NCBI GenBank assembly: GCA_004561775.1
Contig: SFUD01000017.1
Coordinates: 1-9,240, forward strand
Direction: 5' to 3'
Length of the DNA stretch: 9,240 bases
DNA from: a bacterium
GTDB taxonomy: Bacteria; Bacteroidota; Bacteroidia; Bacteroidales; UBA932
Of this stretch, positions 1 to 7,272 are shown in pieces. Below the pieces are notes generated by a model. That model saw nothing but the letters and a program-made list of their open reading frames with translations, searched no databases and was not told the origin of the DNA. The position numbers and the translations under genes were made by a program. Position 1 is the first letter of the stretch; every line of letters begins with the position of its first letter.

Positions 1-374
1 GCGCCAACATAGAGCCATTTGCCCTCCACAAGTGTGTAGAGGTCCAACCCTCTTATGCCTATGCCGGTCATATGATGCATCACAAAACCGGAGATAAGAT
101 CCCACCTTATTGCAATGGCGGAGGAGTTGGTAGAGAATCTTACAGCAAGCCCTGCGCTATTCTGCCCAAGCTGCCACACCTCTTTGCGTATCACCCCCTT
201 CAAATCCTGCGGCAGTCTGGAGAAGGGATTGCCTGTATTCTCAAACCCCTTGCCCAATATCGGGAGTCCCAACTCCTGCACATCATAATATTTAAGGTCT
301 GCGGGCCTCTGCGCATAGGCTCCCACTGCAGAGAGCAGCAGAAGAAGACTAATGTTAAGATGAAATCTTGCCAT
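1..374 (-). CDS. Secreted SGNH/GDSL-type hydrolase, GxDLY N-terminal domain (3' part missing)
   Basis: Partial gene: it starts at 374 on the minus strand and runs off the left edge, giving 124 codons. The ATG at 374 is chosen because the product opens with a clear signal peptide (residues 1-22: short basic start, a run of leucines, then AVGAYAQ as likely cleavage site). The mature part carries the pattern of the GxDLY domain that precedes the catalytic domain in a family of Bacteroidetes SGNH hydrolases: LPQDLKG and VWQLGQNSAGLAVRF (residues 55-80), then MHHMTGIGIRGLDLY (99-113). Full-length members are esterase/acylhydrolase-like and exported. The catalytic Ser-Asp-His residues lie outside the window, so activity and substrate (often thought to be acetylated sugars) are inference. 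It lies 31 bp downstream of miaA on the same strand with no promoter visible between them, so it is probably co-transcribed with miaA. A weak AGAAG lies 5 nt before the ATG. Confidence 0.78.
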   Translation of the reverse strand, partial: MARFHLNISLLLLLSAVGAYAQRPADLKYYDVQELGLPILGKGFENTGNPFSRLPQDLKGVIRKEVWQLGQNSAGLAVRFSTNSSAIAIRWDLISGFVMHHMTGIGIRGLDLYTLVEGKWLYVG

Positions 375-405
375 AATATCTTCTATTAAAACAAATATTC
401 CCAAA

Positions 406-1443
406 TCAACATCCGCTGTCCAAAAGGCTCTCAAGAGAGAGTTCCTTGCCGCTAAGGTTGCTTCTGAAGCGCCACTGCTCCGCCGGCTCCTCCCTATTGG
501 CAATCCACCATATCTCTATCCCCTTGCGCTCCATTCCGCGGAACCAGGTCATCTGCCTCTTGGCAAACTGATGTATTGCCACAGCCAGCCTCTGCTCCAT
601 CTCCTCTCTGCCCATTGCACCCGTAAGATACAGTGTAACAAACTTATACTCAAGCTTATACTCAAGCCCATAATAAATCAAATCCTCTGCAGGAACACCG
701 CTCTCCAAGAGCCCTTTCACCTCCTCTATCATACCCTCCTGCAGGCGTGCCTTAAGCCTGGCATCTATACGCCTGTTGCGCTCATCCCTCTCCACCTGAG
801 TGCCCATATAGAGCACCCTCTGCGGCAAATCAACCTCCTGCTGCAGAGCTATCTGCTGCATAGAGCTCTCCGGAGAGCCCTCCAGCATAGCCATCTCTAT
901 CTCTATGGCGCGAATAGCCCTCTTCTTATTGTCAAAATCGGTATCATTGTGAGGTTTGAGCCCCCTCTTTGCCTTAAGTTCCACCAGAAGCGCCGCAAGC
1001 TCCTCCACGCTCCTCTTCTCCAAATCCTCCCTAAGAGCAGCATTGGCAGGCACATCCTTAAGATCGTACCTGCAGGTGGCAGCCTGCAGATAGAGCCCGG
1101 AGCCACCGCAGACCAGAGGCATAACACCCCTCTGCCTAAGAGAGGCATAAACCCTTGCAAAATCCCGCTGATACTGGAAAATATTATACTTTGAACCTGC
1201 CGGAGCCACATCTATAAGGTGATAGGGAATCTCCAGGCCGCTCTGCAAATCTTTATAATCTGCAAGGTCCTTCCCAGTGCCTATATCCATCCCTCTATAG
1301 ACCTGCCGGGAGTCTGCAGAGATAATCTCCGCCGGGAGCGCAAAGGGACCCTTGGCAAGCCACGCGGCAAGCCTTACGGCAAACTTTGTCTTACCGCTTG
1401 CCGTTGGACCAAGTACTGCTATGGCATCAAAATTTATCTTCAT
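406..1443 (-). CDS. miaA: tRNA dimethylallyltransferase MiaA (Bacteroidetes second-type paralogue)
   Basis: Transfers a dimethylallyl group to N6 of adenosine 37 in tRNAs that read codons starting with U, the first step of (ms2)i6A synthesis in the cytoplasm. The 345-residue product has the P-loop GPTASGKT (12-19), the substrate-binding motif DSRQVYRGMDIGTGKD (44-59), GGSGLYLQ (113-120), KRAIRAIEI (174-182) and the C-terminal FAKRQMTWFRGMER (293-306). The GTGKD form and YGLEYK...IHQFAKRQMTWF resemble the second MiaA that Bacteroidetes often carry beside the standard one, from my recall of that family. Whether this genome has another copy cannot be seen. Oddity: LEYK occurs twice in tandem (260-263 and 264-267), from a perfect 12-bp DNA duplication. 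The ATG at 1443 puts the P-loop at the usual distance from the start. A TAnnTTTG element lies 11 bp upstream. smpB is divergent. Confidence 0.95.
   Translation of the reverse strand: MKINFDAIAVLGPTASGKTKFAVRLAAWLAKGPFALPAEIISADSRQVYRGMDIGTGKDLADYKDLQSGLEIPYHLIDVAPAGSKYNIFQYQRDFARVYASLRQRGVMPLVCGGSGLYLQAATCRYDLKDVPANAALREDLEKRSVEELAALLVELKAKRGLKPHNDTDFDNKKRAIRAIEIEMAMLEGSPESSMQQIALQQEVDLPQRVLYMGTQVERDERNRRIDARLKARLQEGMIEEVKGLLESGVPAEDLIYYGLEYKLEYKFVTLYLTGAMGREEMEQRLAVAIHQFAKRQMTWFRGMERKGIEIWWIANREEPAEQWRFRSNLSGKELSLESLLDSGC
643..666. repeat. Perfect 12-bp tandem duplication inside miaA
   Basis: The 12-mer CTTATACTCAAG occurs twice back to back (643-654 and 655-666) with no mismatch. On the coding strand each copy encodes Leu-Glu-Tyr-Lys, so the reading frame is kept and MiaA gains four residues (GLEYKLEYKFV). 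Perfect identity, including third codon positions, suggests a recent slippage event. Confidence 0.9.
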
Positions 1444-1454
1444 AATGAGATATG

Positions 1455-1462
1455 CAAATGTA
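1455..1462 (-). promoter_or_regulatory. Likely miaA promoter, Bacteroidetes -7 element
   Basis: On the minus strand these bases read TACATTTG, an exact match to the Bacteroidetes -7 consensus TAnnTTTG. The miaA ATG begins 11 bp further on, so the untranslated leader would be only a few bases long. No TTTG sits at the expected -33 distance, so this is a single-element match supported by position. Confidence 0.45.
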
Positions 1463-1483
1463 GCAAAATATGGTGAGAGGTCT

Positions 1484-1491
1484 TATATTTG
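1484..1491 (+). promoter_or_regulatory. Likely smpB promoter, Bacteroidetes -7 element
   Basis: TATATTTG matches TAnnTTTG exactly and lies 18 bp before the smpB ATG, leaving a leader of roughly 12-14 nt. No good -33 TTTG is visible. Together with the opposite-strand element at 1455-1462 it makes a compact divergent promoter pair; the two elements are 21 bp apart. Confidence 0.5.
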
Positions 1492-1509
1492 CACAAAAAT
1501 TATCCCGAT

Positions 1510-1965
1510 ATGCCCAAGGCCAAAAGTAGCGTAGAGATAAAGAACAAGCGTGCCTCCTTTGAGTACGAGTTTGTGGAGAGTTTTACCGCAGGCATAGTCC
1601 TGTGCGGTACGGAGATAAAGTCCATACGGGGAGGAAAAGCCTCTCTGGTGGACTCCTATTGCTATTTTATAGGCACAGAACTCTTTGTAAAGAATATGCA
1701 TATTGCAGAGTACTGGTGGGGCAGCTTCAACAAACACGACCCTAAGCGCGAGCGCAAGCTCTTGCTTACCAAAAGGGAATTGCGCAAACTTGCCAGAGCA
1801 TCAAAAGAGAAGGGAATGACAATAGTGCCAACCAGGCTCTTCATTGCAGAGAATGGTTACGCCAAACTCAACATTGCCCTTGCCAGGGGCAAAAAGGAGT
1901 ACGACAAGAGAGAATCCATAAAGGAGAAAGACCTTAAAAGAGAGATGGAGAGATACTCCCGATAA
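1510..1965 (+). CDS. smpB: SsrA-binding protein SmpB
   Basis: SmpB binds tmRNA (SsrA) and brings it to stalled ribosomes for trans-translation. The 151-residue product has the normal family length and its hallmarks: NKRASFEYEF (12-21), the RNA-binding GTEIKSIRGGKASL (33-46), HDPKRERKLLLTKRELRKL (76-94), and the basic tail ALARGKKEYDKRESIKEKD (123-141), which folds in the decoding centre. The ATG at 1510 is chosen over an in-frame TTG at 1489, because that TTG lies inside the -7 promoter element (1484-1491) and would add seven residues not expected in the family. No Shine-Dalgarno is visible. The gene is alone on the plus strand, divergent from miaA. Its last 32 bp, stop included, overlap the 3' end of feoAB. 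No ssrA gene is in the window. Confidence 0.97.
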   Translation: MPKAKSSVEIKNKRASFEYEFVESFTAGIVLCGTEIKSIRGGKASLVDSYCYFIGTELFVKNMHIAEYWWGSFNKHDPKRERKLLLTKRELRKLARASKEKGMTIVPTRLFIAENGYAKLNIALARGKKEYDKRESIKEKDLKREMERYSR

Positions 1966-4360
1966 GATTATATACCCCCCACGCAACCAGCCAGGCCATT
2001 ACCGTATTGTAAACTATTGTAAAGAGCATCCAAAGGGTGCTGCCCGTCTCTGCCCTTACGGCCGCAAGCGTAGCAATACAAGGGAAGAAGAGCAGAATGA
2101 AGATCATAAAGGCCATAGCCGCGCTCTTAGACATTACTCCGGACTTCTTTATAGACTCCCCAAGAGGCTCACCCTCCTCTCCGTGGTAGAGAACACCCAT
2201 TGTGCTTACAACTATCTCCTTTGCAGGGATGCTGGAGACAAGAGCCACGCCTGCGCGCCAATCCAATCCAAGTGGCTCCATTACAGGCTCCATAAACTTT
2301 CCTGCCTTGCCAAGATATGAGTTCTCCAATCTGCTGGCCTCACCCGCACCCTCTGCAGAGGCGTTATTATTTGGATAATAACTTAAAAACCAGATAATTA
2401 TTGTAGCAAGCAGAATAACTGTCCCTATCTTTTTAAGATACTGCGAAGATTTCTCCCACATATTCTCCAGCGTAGCGTGCAGCGTAGGCCATCTGTACGG
2501 AGGCAGCTCCATAACAAAAGGAGTCTCATCTCTCTTAAAGGAGACCTTTCTGAGCAATCTTGCGGTAAAGGCCGCCACTAGCGCTCCTATCAGATAGAGG
2601 AAGATAAGCACCGTTGCTGCATTATCGGGAAAGAAAGTGCCTGCAAGAAGCAGATAGACCGGCAGTCGCGCGCTGCAGGAGACAAATGGCAGAATAAGTA
2701 TGGTTATTATTCTGCTGCTGCGGCTCTCTATTGCCCTTGTAGCCATAATTGCCGGCACATTGCAACCGAATCCCATAATGAGCGGAATAAAAGATTTGCC
2801 GTGCAGTCCCATAATGTGCATAATCTTATCCATAATGAAGGCTGCCCTGGCCATATAGCCGGAATCCTCCATAAGAGAGATAAAGAGATAGAGAATAAGA
2901 ATATTCGGCACAAAAGAGGCCACGCTGCCAACGCCATTCAATATGCCGTTAACAACAAGGTCGTTGAGCGCGCCCTCCGGAATCCAAGAGGCAAAGAGAG
3001 ATGAGAGCCACTGGAAGAGATTCTCTATCCACTCCTGAGGATATGCTCCAAGAGTAAATGTAGCAGTAAACATAAGCCACATGAAGAACAAAAAGAGCGG
3101 AAAGCCCAACCACTTGTTGGCCACCAGCTTATCTATTGTACGGGTACGCTTGTTAAGGTCCACGTTCCCCTCCTGTAGCGTCTCCTCCAGAGCGCCGGAG
3201 ATAAAACCGTATTTGGCATCGCTTATGGCTGTCTCCACATCGCACCTTACGTGCTGCTCAATGGATTTGGCTGCGCTTTTGGCCGCCTCCTGCCACTTAA
3301 CAAAGCCTTTGCAGCGCTCCAGCACCTCAATAGCCTCCTTATCCTGCTCTATTAGTTTTATTGCCCAATATCGCACCGGGAACTGCTTTGGCAACTCGTC
3401 GGAGAGTCTAAGCTGCACAGAGAGCTCCCTAATCTGCTTCTCAAACTCCTCTCCATAACTTATATGCACGTGCCTTGCAACACTGTTTTTTCCCTCAAAG
3501 ATATCTATTACGGTATCCAGCAGTTCATTAAGGCCTATGCCTCGCTTTGCCACAGTAGGCACCATTGGCGTACCCATCATAGCCCCAAGAGACTCATAAT
3601 CTATATGTGCGCCGCTGGCCTCCAGCTCATCGTACATATTAAGCGCAACAACCACCTGCTGGCTCAAATCAATAAGTTCTGTGGTAAGAAAGAGATTACG
3701 CTCCAGATTTGATGCAACCACAGAGTTTATGATAACATCCGGGCGGGCATTCATAATATGCCGCCTTACATAGACCTCCTCCGGAGTATAGGCGCTAAGC
3801 GAATAGGTGCCGGGCAGGTCTGTAATATTAAACCTGTAGCCCTTATAATCAAATGAGCTCAGCTTTGCATCTACAGTAACACCGCTATAGTTTCCCACGT
3901 GTTCGCTGCTTCCCGACAAGGCATTGAAGAGAGAGGTCTTGCCGCTGTTGGGATTGCCTACCAGCGCTACATTTATAATATTCTTCTTTCGGGCAGCGGG
4001 CTCTCTGCGTACAATGCAATCTGCAGAGGAACAGTTAATGCAGCTGCTGCGCAAAAACGAGTGTGCAGAGTGCTGCGGGCATTCCAAAGGAATCTCCCTT
4101 ACAGGGGATTTTGCCTCCAGCATCTCATCTGCCTCCATAGCAGGAAGCACCTCTATCATATTTGCCTCATTGCGTCTTAGGGAGACGTCATAGCCCATTA
4201 TGGTGTATTTTATAGGATCTGCAAGAGGAGAGTTAAGGGCAGACTTTACTATCTGCCCTCTTACAAAACCCATCTCCATAATCCTCTTTCTAAATCCACC
4301 GTGGCCGCTTACGCGCACAATCTGCGCAGATTCGCCAACTTTTAATTCCGAAAGTTTCAT
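1934..4360 (-). CDS. feoB: Ferrous iron transporter, FeoA-FeoB fusion
   Basis: Inner-membrane Fe(II) importer of 808 residues. Residues 1-75 are a FeoA SH3-like domain (GGFRKRIMEMGFVRG at 21-35). Residues 76-127 are a linker with Cys94, Cys107, Cys110 and Cys115. From about 128 comes the FeoB G domain: G1 GNPNSGKT (135-142), G2 GVTVD (160-164), G3 DLPG (181-184), G4 NMYD (241-244). A helical region leads to the membrane domain from about residue 415, with the conserved gate motifs GCNVP (Cys533), SCSARLP (Cys562) and IPAKE (711-715). All key motifs are intact. FeoA is normally a separate small protein; the fusion is common in Bacteroidetes. The ATG at 4360 starts the FeoA domain directly and lies 19 bp after the gcvP stop, so co-transcription is likely. 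No Fur-like site or own promoter was seen. No feoC-like gene follows; the 3' end runs into smpB. Confidence 0.96.
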   Translation of the reverse strand: MKLSELKVGESAQIVRVSGHGGFRKRIMEMGFVRGQIVKSALNSPLADPIKYTIMGYDVSLRRNEANMIEVLPAMEADEMLEAKSPVREIPLECPQHSAHSFLRSSCINCSSADCIVRREPAARKKNIINVALVGNPNSGKTSLFNALSGSSEHVGNYSGVTVDAKLSSFDYKGYRFNITDLPGTYSLSAYTPEEVYVRRHIMNARPDVIINSVVASNLERNLFLTTELIDLSQQVVVALNMYDELEASGAHIDYESLGAMMGTPMVPTVAKRGIGLNELLDTVIDIFEGKNSVARHVHISYGEEFEKQIRELSVQLRLSDELPKQFPVRYWAIKLIEQDKEAIEVLERCKGFVKWQEAAKSAAKSIEQHVRCDVETAISDAKYGFISGALEETLQEGNVDLNKRTRTIDKLVANKWLGFPLFLFFMWLMFTATFTLGAYPQEWIENLFQWLSSLFASWIPEGALNDLVVNGILNGVGSVASFVPNILILYLFISLMEDSGYMARAAFIMDKIMHIMGLHGKSFIPLIMGFGCNVPAIMATRAIESRSSRIITILILPFVSCSARLPVYLLLAGTFFPDNAATVLIFLYLIGALVAAFTARLLRKVSFKRDETPFVMELPPYRWPTLHATLENMWEKSSQYLKKIGTVILLATIIIWFLSYYPNNNASAEGAGEASRLENSYLGKAGKFMEPVMEPLGLDWRAGVALVSSIPAKEIVVSTMGVLYHGEEGEPLGESIKKSGVMSKSAAMAFMIFILLFFPCIATLAAVRAETGSTLWMLFTIVYNTVMAWLVAWGVYNLIGSISPSLF

Positions 4361-4379
4361 ATTGTTGCATTATGCCATT

Positions 4380-7253
4380 CTACTCACAGCAGGAGATAAG
4401 GTTACGGTCTCCATAACCATTATCAACACGTGAGCAGGCAGGCCAGAATTTATTCTCTCTTATCCAATCCAAAGGATATGCGGCCACCTCTCTTGGGTAG
4501 CTATGGCTCCATACGTCAGAAGCAACCTCATCCGCTGTATGAGGAGCGTTCTTAAGAGGATTGTCCTGAGCATCATACTCTCCGGACTTAATCTTCTCGC
4601 ACTCCCTCTTTATCTCCTTCAGAGCCTCTACAAAGCGGTCCAGCTCCTCAAGCGGCTCGCTCTCAGTAGGCTCTACCATAAGAGTCTCATGAACAGGGAA
4701 CGAGAGCGTAGGCGCGTGGAAACCATAATCCATAAGGCGCTTTGCAATATCTGTTGCATCAATGCCATACTCTGCCTTGAAATGTCTGCAATCCAAGATG
4801 CACTCGTGCGCCACCCTGCCTGTAGCCCCGGTATAGAGGGTATCAAAATCGGGATGGAATTTTGCAGCCATATAGTTTGCATTAAGTATAGCAACCTGAG
4901 AAGACTTCTTAAGGCCCTCTCTGCCCAACAGCTTTATGTAAGCGTGCGTAATCGGGAGCAGCAGAGGGTTGCCATAAGCCGCAGCGCTCACCGCCTCCAT
5001 ACCTGCACCGCCGCAGGCAGTATCTACAGGATGACCCGGCAGATAAGGCGCCAGCTCTGCAGTACAGCAGATAGGGCCAACTCCCGGACCGCCGCCGCCG
5101 TGAGGCATTGCAAAGGATTTGTGGAGATTAAGGTGGCATACATCCGCTCCTATGGTACCCGGATTTGTAAGACCAATTTGGGCATTCATATTTGCGCCAT
5201 CCATATATACCTTTCCGCCGTTGCGGTGGATTATATCCACAATCTCCCTTATCTTAACCTCAAAGACGCCGTGTGTAGATGGATAGGTAATCATAAGACC
5301 TGCAAGAGTCTCTCCTGCAGCCTCTGCCTTCTCCCTCAACTCATCCACATTAATGTTTCCATTCTCGTCACAACTTACAAGAACTATATCATATCCTCCC
5401 ATAGCCGCACTGGCAGGGTTGGTGCCGTGCGCAGAGGTTGGGATAATCATTGTGTTTCTGCCGGTCTGGCCTGTAGCCTTAAAGAATCTCTTGATGGTTG
5501 TAAGGCCCGCATACTCGCCTGCAGCGCCGGAGTTTGGCTGAAGTGAGCAGGCATCCAGTCCTGTAATTACAGAGAGGTCGTGCTCAAGTTCGCGTATCAG
5601 CTGCATATAACCCTCAACCTGATCCTTTGGAGCAAAAGGATGCACATTGGTAAGCTCGCTCCAGCTGAGCGGCATCATCTCCACAGCCGCATTAAGCTTC
5701 ATTGTGCAGGAGCCCAGAGGAATCATTGAGTGAGCAAGAGAGATATCCTTTCTCTCCAGCATCTTAATGAACCTCATCATCTGAGTCTCCGAATGATATG
5801 AGTTGAAGACCTTCTCCGTAAGGAAAGGAGTCTCCCTCTTCATACCGCCAAGAGCAAGTTCGCTGCAGCATTTATGCTCCGGAGCAAGAGTGAAACCCTC
5901 CGCCCTCTTCTCCTTGCAGCAAGGCTGATGCTCTGTCCCGAATATCTCCTCCATAATTGTGCGGGCCTCCTGGCAATCTGTAAGTTCATCTGTGCTGAAC
6001 CTTATAGCACCCGGGAGATACATAAAATTAATGCCGGCGGCAAGAGCCCTCTTCCTTATCTCCTCTATCTTCTCCTGAGAGAGATTCTTAACCTCTACGG
6101 TATCAAAGAAGTTCTCGTTGGCAATCTCATAACCGGACTTCTTAAGCCTCTCGGCTATCTTAACTGCATACTTGTGAGTTCTGCGCGCCTTCTCCGCAAT
6201 CTCTGCAGGGCCATTGTAAACCGCATACATTCCGCTCATTGTTGCCATAAGGGCAGTGGCGGTGCAGACGTTGGAGGTAGCCTTCTCCCTCTTTATATGC
6301 TGCTCGCGTGTCTGGAGGGCAAGTCTTACCGCCCTCTTGCCAAGCCTGTCAACAGAGACGCCTATGATACGTCCCGGTATCTGCCTCTTGTAGTCATTCT
6401 TTGTAGCCATAAAGCCTGCAGTAGGGCCGCCAAAACCCATCGGGAGGCCAAAACGCTGAGCGCTTCCAACAGCGCAGTCCGCACCCCAGGCAGCAGGCTC
6501 TTTAAGAAGAGCAAGCGCAAGAAGGTCGCAGTAAGCTGTTACAAGAGCACCTGCAGCGTGCATCTTTTGGCAGAAATCAGAATAATCTCTAATCTCTCCA
6601 TCTGCTGCAGGATACTGCACAATTGCGCCATAGCACTTAGGATTTATCTCTGCTGTTGCGTAATCTCCCACCTCTATCTCTATTCCAAGGCCGGCAGCTC
6701 TTGTCTTAAGCACAGAGAGCACCTGAGGGAAGAGGTTTTTGTCTGCAAAGAGCACATTCCTGCCCTCCTTTACCGCAGCGCGGCTTCTCACCTCGAACAT
6801 CATTCTCATAGCCTCTGCCGCAGCCTGCGCATCGTCCAACATAGAGCAGTTGGAGAGCGGGAAGCCGGTAAGGCTGCTTATCATTGTCTGGAAGATGAGC
6901 AGAGCCTCAAGACGCCCCTGGGATATCTCTGCCTGATAAGGAGTGTAAGAGGTGTACCAGCAAGGGTTCTCAAAAATATTTCTTACCACAACCGGAAGAA
7001 CATCTGTGCCATAATAGCCCCCGCCTATGAGAGAACGCACTCTGCTGTTCTTGGAGACCATCTCCTTAAGGGCAGAGAGGTATTTGCTCTCCGAGAGCGG
7101 TTCAGGGAGGTTGAGCTCCTCCTTTAGAAGAATATCGGAAGGAATGGTCTGCCTGGTGAGCTCATCCAGAGACTCAAGGCCAAGTACTCCAAGCATACTC
7201 TTAATCTCGCCATCTCTTGGCCCTATATGGCGGTCTGCAAATGTAAATGCCAT
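4380..7253 (-). CDS. gcvP: Glycine dehydrogenase (decarboxylating), P protein of the glycine cleavage system
   Basis: PLP enzyme that decarboxylates glycine and passes the aminomethyl group to the lipoyl arm of GcvH. At 957 residues it is the full-length, fused form, not the split GcvPA/GcvPB pair. The start ADRHIGPRDGEI (6-17) is typical. The N-terminal half includes YTPYQAEISQGRLEAL (103-118) and GSAQRFGLPMGFGGP (263-277). The C-terminal half has SMIPLGSCTMKLN (509-521), SAHGTNPASA (607-616), the PLP lysine Lys712 in LNLHKSF, then the glycine-rich PHGGGGPGVGP (717-727), and ends with GYGDRNL. The linker between halves carries CC pairs at 445-446 and 462-463. The ATG at 7253 follows a good AAGGAG ribosome site. 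It lies 19 bp after frr and 19 bp before feoAB. gcvT and gcvH are not in the window and must lie elsewhere. Confidence 0.97.
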   Translation of the reverse strand: MAFTFADRHIGPRDGEIKSMLGVLGLESLDELTRQTIPSDILLKEELNLPEPLSESKYLSALKEMVSKNSRVRSLIGGGYYGTDVLPVVVRNIFENPCWYTSYTPYQAEISQGRLEALLIFQTMISSLTGFPLSNCSMLDDAQAAAEAMRMMFEVRSRAAVKEGRNVLFADKNLFPQVLSVLKTRAAGLGIEIEVGDYATAEINPKCYGAIVQYPAADGEIRDYSDFCQKMHAAGALVTAYCDLLALALLKEPAAWGADCAVGSAQRFGLPMGFGGPTAGFMATKNDYKRQIPGRIIGVSVDRLGKRAVRLALQTREQHIKREKATSNVCTATALMATMSGMYAVYNGPAEIAEKARRTHKYAVKIAERLKKSGYEIANENFFDTVEVKNLSQEKIEEIRKRALAAGINFMYLPGAIRFSTDELTDCQEARTIMEEIFGTEHQPCCKEKRAEGFTLAPEHKCCSELALGGMKRETPFLTEKVFNSYHSETQMMRFIKMLERKDISLAHSMIPLGSCTMKLNAAVEMMPLSWSELTNVHPFAPKDQVEGYMQLIRELEHDLSVITGLDACSLQPNSGAAGEYAGLTTIKRFFKATGQTGRNTMIIPTSAHGTNPASAAMGGYDIVLVSCDENGNINVDELREKAEAAGETLAGLMITYPSTHGVFEVKIREIVDIIHRNGGKVYMDGANMNAQIGLTNPGTIGADVCHLNLHKSFAMPHGGGGPGVGPICCTAELAPYLPGHPVDTACGGAGMEAVSAAAYGNPLLLPITHAYIKLLGREGLKKSSQVAILNANYMAAKFHPDFDTLYTGATGRVAHECILDCRHFKAEYGIDATDIAKRLMDYGFHAPTLSFPVHETLMVEPTESEPLEELDRFVEALKEIKRECEKIKSGEYDAQDNPLKNAPHTADEVASDVWSHSYPREVAAYPLDWIRENKFWPACSRVDNGYGDRNLISCCE

Positions 7254-7261
7254 CTCTTTGT

Positions 7262-7267
7262 CTCCTT
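7262..7267 (-). promoter_or_regulatory. Strong Shine-Dalgarno site of gcvP
   Basis: On the minus strand these bases read AAGGAG, 8 nt before the gcvP ATG at 7253, which supports that start. None of the other complete genes here has a comparable site, so it stands out in a phylum that makes little use of Shine-Dalgarno pairing. Confidence 0.6.
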
Positions 7268-7272
7268 GCAGA

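Noticed and set aside
571..1194. A 207-codon open frame antisense to miaA
   Set aside because: Fully inside miaA, no motifs, no promoter or ribosome site.
1489..1509. Upstream TTG start for smpB
   Set aside because: It lies in the -7 promoter element, so the transcript would not include it, and it adds residues outside the family domain.
1876..1895. GC-rich dyad (GCCC...GGGC followed by AAAAA) considered as a terminator for feoAB
   Set aside because: It lies inside smpB. On the minus strand, where feoAB is read, no T-run follows it; the A-run is on the wrong side for a plus-strand terminator. It is explained by coding sequence.
5088..5100. CCG triplet run
   Set aside because: It encodes the conserved glycine-rich PLP-site loop of GcvP (GGGG), not a microsatellite.
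4503..5546. A 347-codon open frame on the plus strand, antisense to gcvP
   Set aside because: Same reasoning: it overlaps the conserved PLP region of gcvP and its composition looks like a shadow, not a protein.
5874..7127. A 417-codon open frame on the plus strand, antisense to gcvP
   Set aside because: It lies wholly inside gcvP, has no start signal, and its translation is rich in Cys, Leu, Arg, His and Ser with no recognisable motif. It is a codon-bias shadow of gcvP.
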